Of a stretch of DNA of 64,000 nucleotides, positions 12,990 through 24,368 are shown in pieces. The position numbers and the translations under genes are program-made. The notes below the pieces were generated by a model, which searched no databases, was not told the origin of the DNA, and saw only the letters and a program-made list of their open reading frames with translations. Position 1 is the stretch's first letter. Each line of letters starts with the position of its first letter. The DNA comes from Haemaphysalis longicornis (taxonomy: Eukaryota; Arthropoda; Arachnida; Ixodida; Ixodidae): contig CM023454.1 of NCBI GenBank assembly GCA_013339765.2, forward strand, positions 65,167,878-65,231,877, read 5' to 3'.

Positions 12990-13400
12990 CGGTGGATATC
13001 GTGATCTTAGAGTGGAGAGGAGGCGCCCAACACCCGCAGTCACTGAGCGGAGAGAGGAGGAGGAGAGTAGCGCCCGCCGTTACGGCGAGGGTTACACGAG
13101 CGCCCTCACGCTTCGGAATGCGGAGCGCCCGCTAAGCGAGCGAGAGCTCTCCCGCCCGAAGTGGAGAGGAGGCGCGCAACACCCGCAGTCACTGAGCGGA
13201 GAGAGCAGGAGGAGAGTAGCGCGCGCCCATCTCCCCCCGTTGCTAGGGAAGACGAGGAGGAAGACGAGGAGCGCGCGCACCCGCAGCTGTTGCTAAGGAG
13301 GAGGAGAGTAGCGCGCGCCCATCTCCCCCCGCTGCTAGGGAAGACGAGGAGGAAGACGAGGAGCGCGCGCACCCGCAGCTGTTGCTATGCAGACTACGGC
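12990..13400. repeat. GC-rich tandem repeat block inside gag
   Basis: Two direct-repeat systems are visible. A 69-base unit at 13011-13079 recurs at 13160-13228 (offset 149). A 92-base unit starting near 13209 is repeated directly to about 13394 (for example GGAGAGTAGCGCGCGCCC at 13303 and its near-copy at 13211). The block is rich in CpG and GAGGA/CGCGCG words, unlike the flanking gag coding sequence. It separates capsid from the zinc knuckle, so it is either an inserted repeat or local amplification after the element died. No terminal inverted repeat was seen. Confidence 0.8.
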
Positions 13401-13419
13401 GGCGGACGATTGAGGCACT

Positions 13420-13438
13420 GTACTCGGAAGCCGAGTAC
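13420..13438. repeat. 8-bp hairpin at the right edge of the repeat block
   Basis: GTACTCGG and CCGAGTAC form a perfect inverted repeat with a three-base spacer. It sits between the tandem repeat block and the surviving capsid coding sequence, so it may mark the edge of the inserted material. Short hairpins of this size also arise by chance. Confidence 0.5.
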
Positions 13439-13497
13439 CGCGCCAGCACGCTGTACTTGTCCTTAGTTTCGCACGCTAAGTCGGGGACCATTCTGTA

Positions 13498-14100
13498 CTG
13501 CTTATTCGCAACGGCGTCGACGTTCAGTGCATATGGGGCGAAGCCTGTCTGCTGGCGCCGCCTTTTCTCATTTTCGATGTCTTCATACAGACGCGCTTGG
13601 TTGTAAGCTTCGTCAAGTGTAAAATTTGGTTTGCGGCAGAGCTGGTCGGTCAAGCGAGAGTCAAGCAAACCTATGATGAACCTGTCCCGAACAAGCCGGT
13701 TGTCAATTTTCCGATAGGCGCATTTCGGTTTCTTCACGAGATTTCGGAGCGCAGTGAAAAGCACGTCGACTGACTCGTCTGCCGCTTGCCTGCGCCAGTG
13801 TAACATGCTCGATTGAAATACCTCGTTGACGGGTTGCACAAAATATCCCGAAAGTCTCGTTGTCACGCCGGAGTACGAGCGAATGCCCTCGGCGTCTGAC
13901 ATAAAAAAAGAAGACTTCTTGCGACCTTGGGGACCCATACAGCAGAAGAGAGTGCGTATCTTGGTTTCTTCGGCGGCGGAGAACCGCCCTGAGCCGACGG
14001 AGTAATCGTCGAAATGTTGAAGCCAAGCGGTCGAAGGGGCTCGGTTGTCGAGAGTGAACGGAGGTGGAGTTCCCAACGTAAAGCTGGCGGTCGTGGCGGA
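13498..14100 (-). pseudogene. Gag capsid region of the Mag-type element
   Basis: About 200 codons in one open minus-strand frame read as a Ty3/gypsy capsid: a Pro-rich start (LGTPPPFTLDN), the W..HF..Y.VGSG helix block, a G-P-Q-G turn, a region with VDVLFTALRNLV, and RDRFIIGLLDSRL followed by TLDEAYNQAR. These match the Mag-like Gag pattern (retrotrans_gag family) by position and spacing. The frame runs on to 14205 upstream and 13243 downstream, but those parts do not look like Gag. No convincing Gag start codon is seen, consistent with 5' truncation near 14.1 kb. Confidence 0.75.
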
Positions 14101-14529
14101 GGCGAATGAATTTATAGTACCATGGCAGCTTCGCGCAAAAACATGTGATGTATCTCTTACAAGTGTCGAGGAAACAGAGAGCCTACAAGCGCGATCGTGC
14201 AACATTTCTTATTTCTGAAGCACACATATAACTCTGCTGAATTTTACACGGACGCTTTGAAAACTGCCACAGCTGTTTCCTGTGCTGCGCGTGGTGCACC
14301 TTTAGTGTCTGTATAAATATGAATAAAAACACAAGTATCTTTACCACAGGGGCCGATGGAATACTTTTTGTAGCTAAACCTAATGTTTTCAATATGATTC
14401 CACAATCCGTAATTTTTACTGTTTCTTTAGGGGTTGTGCATACATTATCACCTTAGAAGTCTATAAATCATGTGGTCAATGCTCTCGTTATTACTATTAT
14501 ATCTGCATAAGCGTTAAACCTGGAAGTGA

Positions 14530-14995
14530 CCATAGGGTGGGAGCCAAGGCGCTCTGGAATTGCTGCTAATGAAGCCGCAGATGGAATGGCTGCCACTGCT
14601 GCAATTACAACTACAGTTGACATATCAACAATAGCGTACACCGACCCTAAGTCACATATAAGACAACACCTTCCCACAACATGGAAAGCACACTGGAATG
14701 AACCGCCAGACAACAAACTACATGTTATAAAGCCTGTCTTGGGAGCATGCACCCCTGACACACACAACAGAAAAAATGAAGTTACCCTGGCTTCACTATT
14801 GATAGGCCACACGCATGCAACACAATCCTACCTTCTCACATGGATTCCAAGACGCCTATGTACCAGGTGTGGAGGCAGCCTAATTGTAATCAATGTACTA
14901 CTTCAAGTCAAAGCACTCCAGACAACACCACACAAACACTTCCTACAACTGTGCCGACCACACATCACGTTTCACCCATGATATTTTAAGGAGGC
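14530..14995 (+). pseudogene. I-group LINE 3' fragment (RNase H end and C-terminus)
   Basis: The frame 14526-14981 begins with WEPRRSGIAANEAADG, the end of a LINE RNase H domain (GIxGNExAD pattern with the final Asp kept). It continues with YTDPKSHIRQHLPTTW, NEPPDNKLH and SLLIGHTHATQSYLLT, then CTRCGG, the C-terminal Cys-rich block of I-group ORF2 proteins. It matches the layout of the fragment at 31.56-32.06 kb and looks like the same family. Everything upstream (ORF1, endonuclease, RT) is absent, so this is a short 5'-truncated copy. Confidence 0.7.
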
Positions 14996-14999
14996 GAGC

Positions 15000-17900
15000 C
15001 CATGTTTTCCATAAAGCGCGTTTTTCAGTTTGACTGAGGTCAATTTTTTATACATCATCTCTTATCTTGTATCATAGTAACCTGGCACTTTACACCAGCC
15101 ATCTTCATTAGCTTGTGTTATACTTCCCCTATTTTTACAGAAACGCTTCCCTTTTATTTTCATGTCACTCAAACGAACTAACCATCTTTTGGCGCTCTTC
15201 ATCAATCGGCACTTCGCAGCAAACTCCTAACATTATTATAATCATTGACATCAAGCACATCTGTTGCGTTGAATACTCGCCTACGGCTGTCCTCAGTCGC
15301 GTTGACATCATCGTACCTACTTCGTAGTGTTGCATTGCACTCAGCCTCGGCCGACTTTCAGCTGAGCAGGCACACAAAACTATCTGTTCCAACTTCGCGC
15401 AGAGCGCACGGCGCTCAAGTTTGAAGATATAACACTCGACTCACAGCCACTAGTTTGGTGACTTGTGGCACAGCATGCCAGCGTCCATAGGCTCAACGGT
15501 AACAACATCCGAAAACAAATATGTTTATAGAGGCCTTTGAGCGTTTTGCCATTACTTAAAAGAAAGTTGTGTGTCTCCTCGTATGTGAAGGCCACTGCTA
15601 CCGACTGAGTTCTGTAGACCGATTTAGCTGTGGGCCATACCCTCACTTACACTCGACATCCCCGCAACCACATTACCACCCGCATTCGTGTCATGTGCGT
15701 TGCGTGCTTTGATTGCCAATCGACCATAGTCACTTACGGCGGGCGGCAGGTCTAGTCTACGGTGTCTACTCAGCTTCTTCACTTTCTCGGCATGACTGGT
15801 TTGCGTTCTGCAGGACGACCGCCGTAAAAAAAAGGTTCGTTGAGTGCTTTCCCCGACCACTTGAGACAGCGCTAAAGGTACTCCACAGAAACACATCGGT
15901 GTCCAACACTTGTCCCTCCCACTTCTTGGCTTGCGCAACGCGTTGGGGGGGGGTACCGTACTACCACTTTGTTTATTCATCAGTGAGAAAAATGACACAG
16001 CCTACTCAAGGTTGGAAGCTCCTGCCTCGTCTCTTTGGGCTGCCATTGGTAATTTCTGGGGTACCTTTATTATGGTGGGCGATATTCTCGCGCCTTATCG
16101 TAGAAGCGACAATGGTCGTACTGCCGGTCGCTGTCATTGCCTTTTCATGAGTCCGGTTTGCGGTTGTGGTTTATTGTTATTTGGCGTGGACACTACTGCG
16201 CGCCTTTATTCAGGCGTTTTCTAATCAAGTTAGGTTGACTCGTGATGCCGCTGATACTGTGCACAAGGTCGGTGGTCAACTTTAGGGTGGCGAAGCCTTG
16301 AACGTTGTGTGGCGGTGACCGCATGGAATCTTCGATGACTGGGAGCGAGATGCGGTCGAGTTACTGTTACAGTCCCCTAACCCTGAAGGATGACCTCTGC
16401 ATGCGACAGTAAGCGCAGAAGCAGCAGAGTTTTGAGGATAGATTAGTCCACTCGCATGGTGCCCGCCAATATACAAATGTGGCGCAAGTACTGCGGTGGT
16501 TTGCGGTCACCCAGCCATTCATACTGAAGTCTTTGGCACCCTTTCTCTTCTTTCTACTGAGAAAGTAGTGGTATACGCTGCGTCTTTATAAACCGGCAAC
16601 GTTATAGCAGAATAAATGTAAAGTTTCTCGCAGAGCACTGTCGACTAGGTGTGGTCAAGTTGGACCATGACCTAATCTGAGCGCACGACGTATTCTGAGC
16701 GCATCTAGGCTTCGTTGAAACAGGACAGAGAGAAATAAGCATCGATTCAAGCGAAGCAGTACTTCGGGCAGCCTTTCAAAATTGATATATAGTTAAAGGC
16801 GACGAGACAGATGTTCAGGTTACCGACGGCTGATTCAGTAGAAGGGCAATTCTTCACAGCGAGCGCTTGAACGGTTCATTGTGGGTTCCTGGTCCAATGT
16901 GGGGGGCATAATGGTCAATCTTCTACCGCATGTTTTTGGCGCGCTACGCCTGTTTCTCTGTTTTCCGCTTAAATTTTTTGATCCCGTTTTGCTGTCCCTG
17001 CAGGCGCTGTTACATATGTCACCCTTGTCGGCGAATGGGTAGGGCATCCTTATCAATTTAACTGTGCAATAGATCTGATGTCTGGTTCGTTAGATGTAGA
17101 AAAGCATGGCTTTATGGCTTGGCTTACACCGACTGTTTTTTTTTTGGTTGTGTAGGCTATTTTACTTCGATAGCATAATGCGCGCATGCGCATTTTCACG
17201 CCATTAGGATTCTCTTTCTCACACTCTGCGACCTTGCAATTTGGCGGTACCGCTGCCGGCATGTATAGCGTTTTTGGTTTCATGGTGCTTTTTTCAGACA
17301 CCTCCACACATTCGCCAAAAAATGTTAGTTTATATAGTTTACGTTTTAAGGTAGAAACTGGCATTTGGAGCTGATATTGTTGTCACGAAGCATGGCACAT
17401 TGCGCCATTGACGAAATACCCGACATCGATAGTGACCTAGTTGTGACTAGTGGACAGGCTGCACGGGACCCGCTATCTGCCACTTGTAAATACGCCATCT
17501 TCATGTTGTAAATTCATTGCGTTATCAAATACGTAGTTTCCTTCCTCTGCTCTTGAGCCACAGTGTTCTTTGTTATAACTGCTCAGTGGATCTTCATACC
17601 TGCCCTCCAGCATCGCCCCACAACGTCTTTGAAAGATTTCTCGTGTCGGCTCACCCCAATTCCATTATTGAAAAGACGCGTTCATGTCTTTGGCCCCGGG
17701 GTGCTCTCAGAAGACGTGTCGAAGCTTGCCGTGACGTGACCCATCGTGTCAACACCAGACGAATATGCCGCTTGTGCACCTCCGCCTAGCATTTCGGCGT
17801 GTGTGTAAGGCTATTCCACGGTTCCTATGTGGACTGGAGGGCGTGGCTCGAGTCACGACCCGGTCGTTAAGAAGAAGCCCCCCTTCAACCCGAGTAGTCC

Positions 17901-18215
17901 GAGTGGCGCTGGCTACCACCCCCAAGTGCAGGAAGCAAAAATACCTTAACATAAATACCCGAGAAAGTGGCGGGGAAACAGCCTCGCCGGAAGCACAGAG
18001 GTCATCGCACCAGAGCGGTATTCTGGAGTGCGTGGGTTCGGATCCCGTTCGGCGGGGTATTTTTGCACCCCTTTCTTTCCTACTCAAAAAATTGTTCATC
18101 TGTTTCGATGACCTACCTCATTCCTCCTTTGCTTGCCGAGGTTTTCCTGACTGCCAACCCTTAATTCACCAAGTTCTAATTAACCGAGCCCCTAATTTCC
18201 CATTTGCTGTTCCGC
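15000..18215. other. Unassigned region
   Basis: No element or gene is recognised. Minus-strand frames at 15624-15998 (124 codons) and 17053-17364 (103 codons) and plus-strand frames at 15713-16150 and 17765-18310 have no domain I know. A polymerase III box-B-like word (GGTTCGGATCC, 18035-18045) occurs without a matching box A. The region is mixed in composition with a few CpG-rich patches (15.7-16.1 kb, 17.7-18.1 kb). Confidence 0.45.
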
Positions 18216-18218
18216 AAT

Positions 18219-18328
18219 ATGTATATATATATATATTAAGATGTATATATATTTATTTATTTAGTATATTTCTTAGTATATATAGTATATTATATAGTAT
18301 ATTTATATAGTATAATATTTACATAGTA
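18219..18328. repeat. AT-rich (TATA/TATT) simple repeat
   Basis: A run of TATATATA, TATTTATT and TATAGTATATT words covers about 110 bases. It lies directly beyond the 3' side of the minus-strand Penelope-like remnant, which could reflect microsatellite growth at an element end. No coding potential. Confidence 0.9.
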
Positions 18329-18329
18329 T

Positions 18330-19640
18330 AAGTAAAGAGTCGGATACACACCAAGAACAATAACAAAGAAGGTGTACTCATGTAGCGGCAAGGAGACTTG
18401 CCCTCATCAGAGTACAGTTACATGATTTTGCTGTGGCAAACATTTGGAACACATTTATAGAGCTTTGCAGAAAACTGCGAGAAGGAACGGAAAATGTTCC
18501 GGAAATGGAGAGTATGCTTACAGTCGGGCTACGCCTATGTTACAACAACAACAAACCAAAAAAAGGGGGGAGCGAGAGAGAGAAGGGGGTCGTGTTAACA
18601 AAGAAGCGTTCAAGTTTGCACCATGACGTGTTAACGTATGCCGCATGGGCTGCAAGTTCAGACACTGCGGGAAACTGGACATTAAGGTATTCAGTGGCTG
18701 GAAAGACTGGTTGGGGCGGAAGGGAAGATGAGTGTGTCCCCCGCGGATAAAGAGAATAGATACGGGGCACAAAATAGCATTTCACAGAAGCTAGCAACTG
18801 AACAGGAAATAGGTAGGGTCACAATAGGATAAACATGAATAGATCACAAAGGGTTAAACATTGTTAAGTGGTGGTTGGAACGAGGCCTCCTTCCCCAGGA
18901 CAAATGGCATTGTTGAGCCGAGTTAGGATAATAAAGATGCTATATTAGGAGAGTTTCTGCGAATTCTGATGGGAAACACAAGGGTAGGTTTAATGAACAT
19001 AGTTATAAAAATTATAAAGCAACCAATTTTAATCGAGGAATAAGCCCGTTAGTTGTCCGTAACTTTCATTAATCTCAAGTGTGCCTGACCCAAACATATA
19101 AATGAGATTATATTCCAGAACCTTGCGGTCGTGGTGCGTTTTGAAGACGGATTCTAAAATCGTTGCTTTAAGATGTTCAAATGCATGCCCGGGACTGTTC
19201 ACATGTCTTGACGGGGGCATATAAGGGCAGCTTTTTCATAAGAGCTGTGATTACTGAACCGTGTTCGGAACGGCGTTTCAGTTTGGCAGATATACTGTTG
19301 CTTACAAACAGTGCACTCTAGAAGATATACGGCATTAGCGGAGTCACAGTTAAAGTTACCTTTTATATTTGCGTAGTAGTCTGAAGCCGTGCTGGTGACG
19401 CGCTGTGTAGTGGTCATGTGGTGCCATACTTTACATCGAGGTTTATTACGGGGCATGCAGCCAGTAGTTGCAGGATAGGCTTCAAAAAGCTGTTTTTTCG
19501 CCTCTGCTCGTGGATGATTACTAGGATGGAGAACCCCGGCCCACCACGCAGCAGTCGTAACATACTATCATGCAGATCTATCTTCTCAACGTCTCGAGTC
19601 TCATTGAGTTCCGAAGATGAGTGAGTCGTCAGGGCACGAA
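18330..19640 (-). mobile_element. Penelope-like element 3' remnant with GIY-YIG endonuclease
   Basis: Read leftwards on the minus strand, frames at 19456-19199 and 19220-19029 together give a Penelope-type C-terminus: a PRCK zinc-like block, then the GIY-YIG endonuclease, then a 3' untranslated part to about 18.33 kb. The 3' part contains CTGATGAGGGCAAGTCTCC, a kind of word I associate with Penelope/LINE 3' tails in ticks. The RT domain is missing upstream. A frameshift near 19.22 kb splits the endonuclease. The identification is from motifs only. Confidence 0.65.
19029..19456 (-). pseudogene. GIY-YIG endonuclease of a Penelope-like element
   Basis: The first frame has NAVYLLECTVCKQQYICQT followed by FRTRFSNH, which aligns to the GIY-YIG core (VYLI.C..C...YVG.T) and the conserved Arg/His helix. 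After a frameshift the second frame has HVNSPGHAFEHL, then HHDRKVLEYNLIYMFGS, containing the catalytic Glu, and ends LEINESYGQLTGLF. In the active GIY-YIG core a Gly follows Tyr-Val/Ile. Here it is Cys (YIC), so the nuclease is probably dead even apart from the frameshift. In intact elements this nuclease makes the nick for target-primed reverse transcription. Confidence 0.65.
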
Positions 19641-20998
19641 CGTGTGGAACTTGCTCTACAAGACCCTAGGAAGGATCGAAGGTATAGGCGCTACATAAGA
19701 TTGACCCCAGTGAAGAGGGAACGTGACATGGTAATTTTGACATTGTAAAAAGCGCACTAAAACGAGGACACAAGAAAAAGGCGGTGACACGGGACGAGCG
19801 CTAGTCTCTATAAAACGTGACTTCTATAAAATCGAATCTGAGTAAACTTTGGCGTAGCGTGCTGATAATATTTTACTCTGAGAAAGCGTCAGTTTATAAC
19901 CAGTAGTGTTTGTCTGTGCGGCTGTTTGCGCAACAGATTGTAATGTTTTGATGAGTAGGAAAAAAGTCATAACTCTTTAATAATCCTCCACGGCTCCCAC
20001 GCAGCCCGTCTGCAATATCCTAACTTAGACTAACAAGTGCAACCGACGAGGTGGAAAAACTCCTCATTGCCATCACCCACGAAGACACATACAACTGCTC
20101 TGTTGCGGTGCACATATAAACAAACCAGGCTGGAATGATAACTGCATACGAGCGTAGAAGGAATAAAACATTGCTTGACGTATCCTTTCGCGTCGTCCCA
20201 CCTCTCATAACGTGATGTTGTTTAACACGCAAGTCTGACTGCTAAGCGGCTGCGCATCGAGGAAAAAAGAGCTACCTAGTGGCGCAAGATTTTAACATGA
20301 GTAAAGACGACAATGCATGCACAGTCAGGACATGGTCACAGAAACTTTACGACCTCACATTTTCTGCCCTTGGTTAGCCCAACGCGGGCACACCCGGAGA
20401 CACATTAAATCTCTTACACACAACTTGGTGCACGTATTCATTTCTTCGTATCAGGGCAACGTTTATGGAAGCGAGATATCGAGCACAAACGTCTAAGCGA
20501 ACTCAACAAATATGGGCGTTTGTGCCAGCATTTTGGTCAGCGTTTATTGAAGAGAGCGCACTGCAGCAAATCAACGCTCGTGAATCGCGGAAAGTGAAAG
20601 AAAAAAGGGCCACACAGTCATGCGCCCGATCCCTGGGACTGAGCTCGAGACACTCCTTGGAACACGAGGAGCCAGCTAGGTTTGGACCCCCGTGCCCGTG
20701 CAAGCCATGCGTTTAAGAACTTCGATTTGGGCTTGTTGGTATATGTTCATGATGAGGAAAGCCGCGCTTTTGTTATTATAAACACACTGCCCTCGCCATC
20801 AAGAATAAAAGGCCTACTAGGAGGAAGAAACTAGTTGGCGGTAGCCGGTCACTGTAAGTGCGTTCATGTACTTTAGATGAGATGGGTGGTTGGGGGGGGG
20901 GGGGACTACGGAAAGTACGGTGATAACAGTGCAACAGTCAAAGATGGAAGTACGTGTAAAACCGTTAAAATAGAAGACACGTGTACATGTCGTCACGC
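19641..20998. other. Unassigned region
   Basis: No gene or element is recognised. A (G)13 run is at 20892-20904. Frames at 20465-20716 (plus) and 20020-20232 (minus) show no domain. The block around 19.73-19.80 kb (with GAGGACACAAGAAAAAGGC) resembles a word I recall from tick retroelement tails, but I cannot place it in a family. Confidence 0.4.
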
Positions 20999-21367
20999 TC
21001 AACGAGTTCGCTCACAGTTAGGCTTGTCTAAATCAAAGAAGCAGTATACGACATTCATCATAAACAGGGGTATCTCTAACGACCACAAATATAGGACCTT
21101 TAGAATAATGGCATTCCCGTGCCGTTGAATGCCGTTCATGAGCTCCAAATAGTAGAAATCAGAGGCTTGCGGACTGGGTTGCCGACTGTAAGCCTCTAAC
21201 TGTGTTAGCAACGTATCTATAGAAAGCCGGTGGATGCATGGCTGTAGGTGCGGTACTGGGATCATCATAAAGCAGCAAGCGAGCAGGACCAAAGAAGTAG
21301 CGAAGCTGAGCCTGCCCCGGGTACTCATCATTTCCCACACACAGCATAACGATAGAACACTTGACAT
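20999..21367 (-). CDS. Candidate secreted-peptide exon (signal peptide), unnamed
   Basis: This is a 122-codon minus-strand frame. From the third Met it reads like a signal peptide: a short basic start (MSTRGR), a hydrophobic core of about 19 residues (LSFATSLVLLACCFMM) and a small-residue/Pro cleavage zone (PVPHLQP). An amphipathic segment follows with TLLTQLEAYSRQ and DFYYLELMNGIQRHG. It has no stop interruptions or transposon motif. It could be the first exon of a small secreted protein or neuropeptide precursor, with a donor somewhere near 21.06-21.10 kb. A chance frame is quite possible. I do not recognise the family and infer no function. Confidence 0.25.
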   Translation of the reverse strand: MSSVLSLCCVWEMMSTRGRLSFATSLVLLACCFMMIPVPHLQPCIHRLSIDTLLTQLEAYSRQPSPQASDFYYLELMNGIQRHGNAIILKVLYLWSLEIPLFMMNVVYCFFDLDKPNCERTR

Positions 21368-24299
21368 CGTGTTCAGATGTGGTTAGCTAAAGCCCCCATT
21401 CTGCGGGGCAGACGCAGCAGAGCGCGCGCAACTTACTCGGTCTTGCTAGCCCAGCGAAATGACGCGAATTCGGTGGCCAGGCGAGGCGTTTTGTCACGAG
21501 GTGGCCGAGTTACCTTCACCACGTAAAAGAACACGGCTGACACGCACGACCTAATGACATACCTCCTCTGAGAGAGAGGCAGCGTGAAAGTCGACGCTAT
21601 GTTTATACGTTTGTCAGCCGTATCTAACAAACCTTTCCACGTCTCACGAGCAACTTCTCCGGAGCCATGAAAGGCTACTGTCTGTCTGTAACTCGATTCA
21701 GCCACCCTGCCAAAATAAAATTGATATTGCAAAATAGTCTGATATACTCACAGCGGAACGTAAACGTCTGAGCCATGTTTATATGCTCATACTTGCCAAC
21801 GTTTTTACAAGGAGAAGACATTACGCAAATATAAGACACGAAACCAGTACGCGATCGATATGTACAGTGTTTCCCTATTTAAAAAATGCATGGATGTTTG
21901 GCTTTTCGATAGCAAATGATACTGTACATCTACTGCAGAAAACCGCCGCCTGCTGTTGGCGGCTCCATTTCCAGGCGGCATATGGGAAATCACGCGCGAA
22001 AGCAACAAAACGTTCACTATCTAGGTTCCGCGTTCTGTTTGTAACGCAAGCGGTACTTAAACATTGAAGCCGGTGGCCTAGATTCACGCGCGTCTCCAGT
22101 GTACTGCAGCGCTGGCATCGAGGCACCCAGCTTGTAGCAGTGGAACGCTGTAAACTGAAATCGCCTTGAGCAAAGCTTTAGTGTGTTTGCCTTTGGATGG
22201 GCGCGACCGAACAGAAACAGCATGACAGGTGAGCGGGAAAACACAGGGGGGCAGTTCTTTGGCAAATGTCAACAAAGCGTATTATCTTTTGACGACATTT
22301 GCAACGAAAGGAGCAGATACGCGGCCACGTTTTTTATAAATATAACGCACCAATTCCACAAGGCAGAAACACGTCCCCGAAATGTACAGATAATATATCC
22401 TAATACTCATTACGAAAGTTTATCCGACAATTCTATGGTTTTCATTTCGTATTTTAGTGTTTGTTACAGAACCCATAGCTTCATGGCATATTTTACTTTA
22501 CCTCTTTTACTTTACTTTACCTCTTCCTGCTACCCTGCAGTACACCACTTACCACGAACACACCAATTTTAGCAATGAAAATATCATGTGTATTTTGTTT
22601 GCAAGCAGTACCTTTTATTCGCCGCCAAAACCATTCGGTCAATCTCGTTTTTCACACCAGCATGTTCCCGTATCTACAAAACTAAAAAAACCCCTGCTGC
22701 GTTTCTAGCCAGGCTGGGGTTACTTGAACTGAGATGGCCTAGGAATGGTATATTGGACCTGTACTTAGAAAAACAGAAAACATGAGAACCCTACGGTAAA
22801 CTGACCTCAAGTCGCACATCAATGAACTGCGTCAAACGTAACAAGAATAAAGAAGTGAACCGATGGACTACACGCGTTACATTGTAAAACGAGAAGTGGA
22901 ATGATACGCTACTAATACACCGATTCGTTCAGTTGTCTTTGATTGAATATAGATGGGCCGCCCACATGAGACGCATGCCTATTCGCTCACGGACTCTTCA
23001 ACATACTGGTGTAGCTGGTGGGGAGAAAACAAAAACACTTTTTCTTCTAGTTTAGGCACCCGATACAACAGCCGCAAGTATTTTGAAATACTTCACAAAA
23101 TACATGTCTCGACCCACTTGTCACTCTTTACGCGCCAACGTTTTTGGATTTTGTGTACGGTTTTTACCACTCGCCGAAAGTTATTTTTTGCTGCAGCGTT
23201 TTATCCCGCGCGTCTATGTTTGTTAAAACGGCCTACCTTTAAATTTGTCAAAAAGATTTTTTATTACAATAAAAGACGTGTTTTCTTTCAGTCGAGAATT
23301 GCTTGTCACCTTTTGCCCCTTTTTGCCTTTTGGCCTATAAACGACATTTAACACGAATATTACATTAAGAAATAAGGAATAGTAGTCGATATATTTCACA
23401 GGTGACTCAAAAGTTCTTACTGTTGAGGTATTCCTCCCAACTATGCACAAAAAGGTATTTATTCAATAATATTTTTTCGCGCGTTCGAAAATAAAACTTG
23501 TCTGGCGAAGAGATCGGGCTGCCTTGTCCATGGGAGAAGATTTAAGGAACGTATAAGTAAGACTGGTTCTATACACCCGTGCTCTTGTTGCAAATACATA
23601 AGAATATAAAACAACAGTCCCATTGCTGCCATTTAAAACTTTAATTATCGGATAATATTTGGACACTTGCGTGAGCATGCTGCAATAAAGGAGCCAGATG
23701 TACCAAAAAATTAATTTTTAATCTTCACGGAATATTATTTTACTTCGTTTACGTTCGCAACGTACTTTAGAATAGATGTTTTTAGTACATGCCTGCTATT
23801 CATAGCGTAAAAATTCACCACCACCCGATAACTAATGAGCACCCACATTTATTTTAAGCAAGCAGAGTAATGCGTAACGTTTCAAAAGTGCCACAAAAAT
23901 ATACATAAATTTGGCCAACTTCATTATTAGGTTCCAAAGACTCAAAAACAGGTAAGCTTGTAGCCTTCAGTATGAAAGCCAGTTTAAAACAATAAATGGT
24001 TTAAACCGGAGGTTTTTTGTTAACTGAGATATACCCAACTCCCCAATTCTCAGTCCTAATTACCAAAAGTCTGAAGACGGAGTCACCTTCACCACAGCCA
24101 CATTCCAAAGCCACACCAGCGCTATGAACAAGAAGAAAAATGCTGTTGCCAACAACGCAGATGATATTAGAAAATTGATAGATACCGAATTTCCTAGTTC
24201 AAAATAATACGTACCATTGAAAGCACGAAAAGCGTTTTTTTTTCTTTTTAATGACCGTCAAAAGGTATTGCGTCACACCACTGCTAACAGAGTACCTCA
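21368..24299. other. Unassigned AT-rich region
   Basis: No element or gene is recognised. The frames here are at most about 132 codons (22953-23351 plus, 22183-22572 plus) and show no motifs. The sequence is AT-rich with scattered homopolymers and no tandem arrays. Confidence 0.45.
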
Positions 24300-24368
24300 C
24301 GGTCGTTGAGGTGGCACAGTGGCCGATTTTACAGTGCATAGATCCGGGATCGATTCCCGGAACCACCC
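24300..24368 (+). repeat. tRNA-derived SINE-like unit (pol III box A and B)
   Basis: The 69-base unit contains TGGCACAGTGG at 24312-24322, an exact box A, and GGATCGATTCC at 24347-24357, one mismatch from the box B consensus, separated by 24 bases. GGTCGTTGAGGTGG at the start and CCGGAACCACC at the end can pair as an acceptor-like stem. This is a tRNA-like promoter as found in tRNA-derived SINEs (tick families called Ruka/Raka are known to have such heads). The downstream body could not be delimited. Confidence 0.55.

Larger units (their letters stand above)
9492..14110 (-). mobile_element. Mag-type Ty3/gypsy retrotransposon, decayed, minus strand
   Basis: Reading leftwards from 14.1 kb, the order is Gag capsid, Gag CCHC knuckle, a protease/RT linker, RT, RNase H, integrase, a pol tail and a putative 3' LTR. 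This is the Ty3/gypsy order. The capsid style, the single CCHC knuckle and the pol tail ending in a YGR...P.R.DL pattern resemble the Mag/SURL clade. All domains are broken by stops and frameshifts, and the first Asp of the RT active-site pair is lost, so it cannot move on its own. No matching 5' LTR is visible past 14.1 kb, so the 5' end appears truncated. A GC-rich repeat block interrupts gag. The clade call is from memory of family motifs. Confidence 0.8.

Noticed and set aside
13106..13372. Minus-strand ORF with a signal-peptide-like Leu/Val start
   Set aside because: It is generated by the tandem GC-rich repeats, which encode LLVF and Ser runs in every copy.
18035..18045. Box-B-like GGTTCGGATCC as a tRNA gene or SINE
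   Set aside because: No box A at a suitable distance and no tRNA fold with pairing acceptor ends.
22953..23351. 132-codon plus-strand ORF as a gene
   Set aside because: AT-rich, Phe/Lys-rich composition with no recognisable domain. Compatible with a chance open frame.
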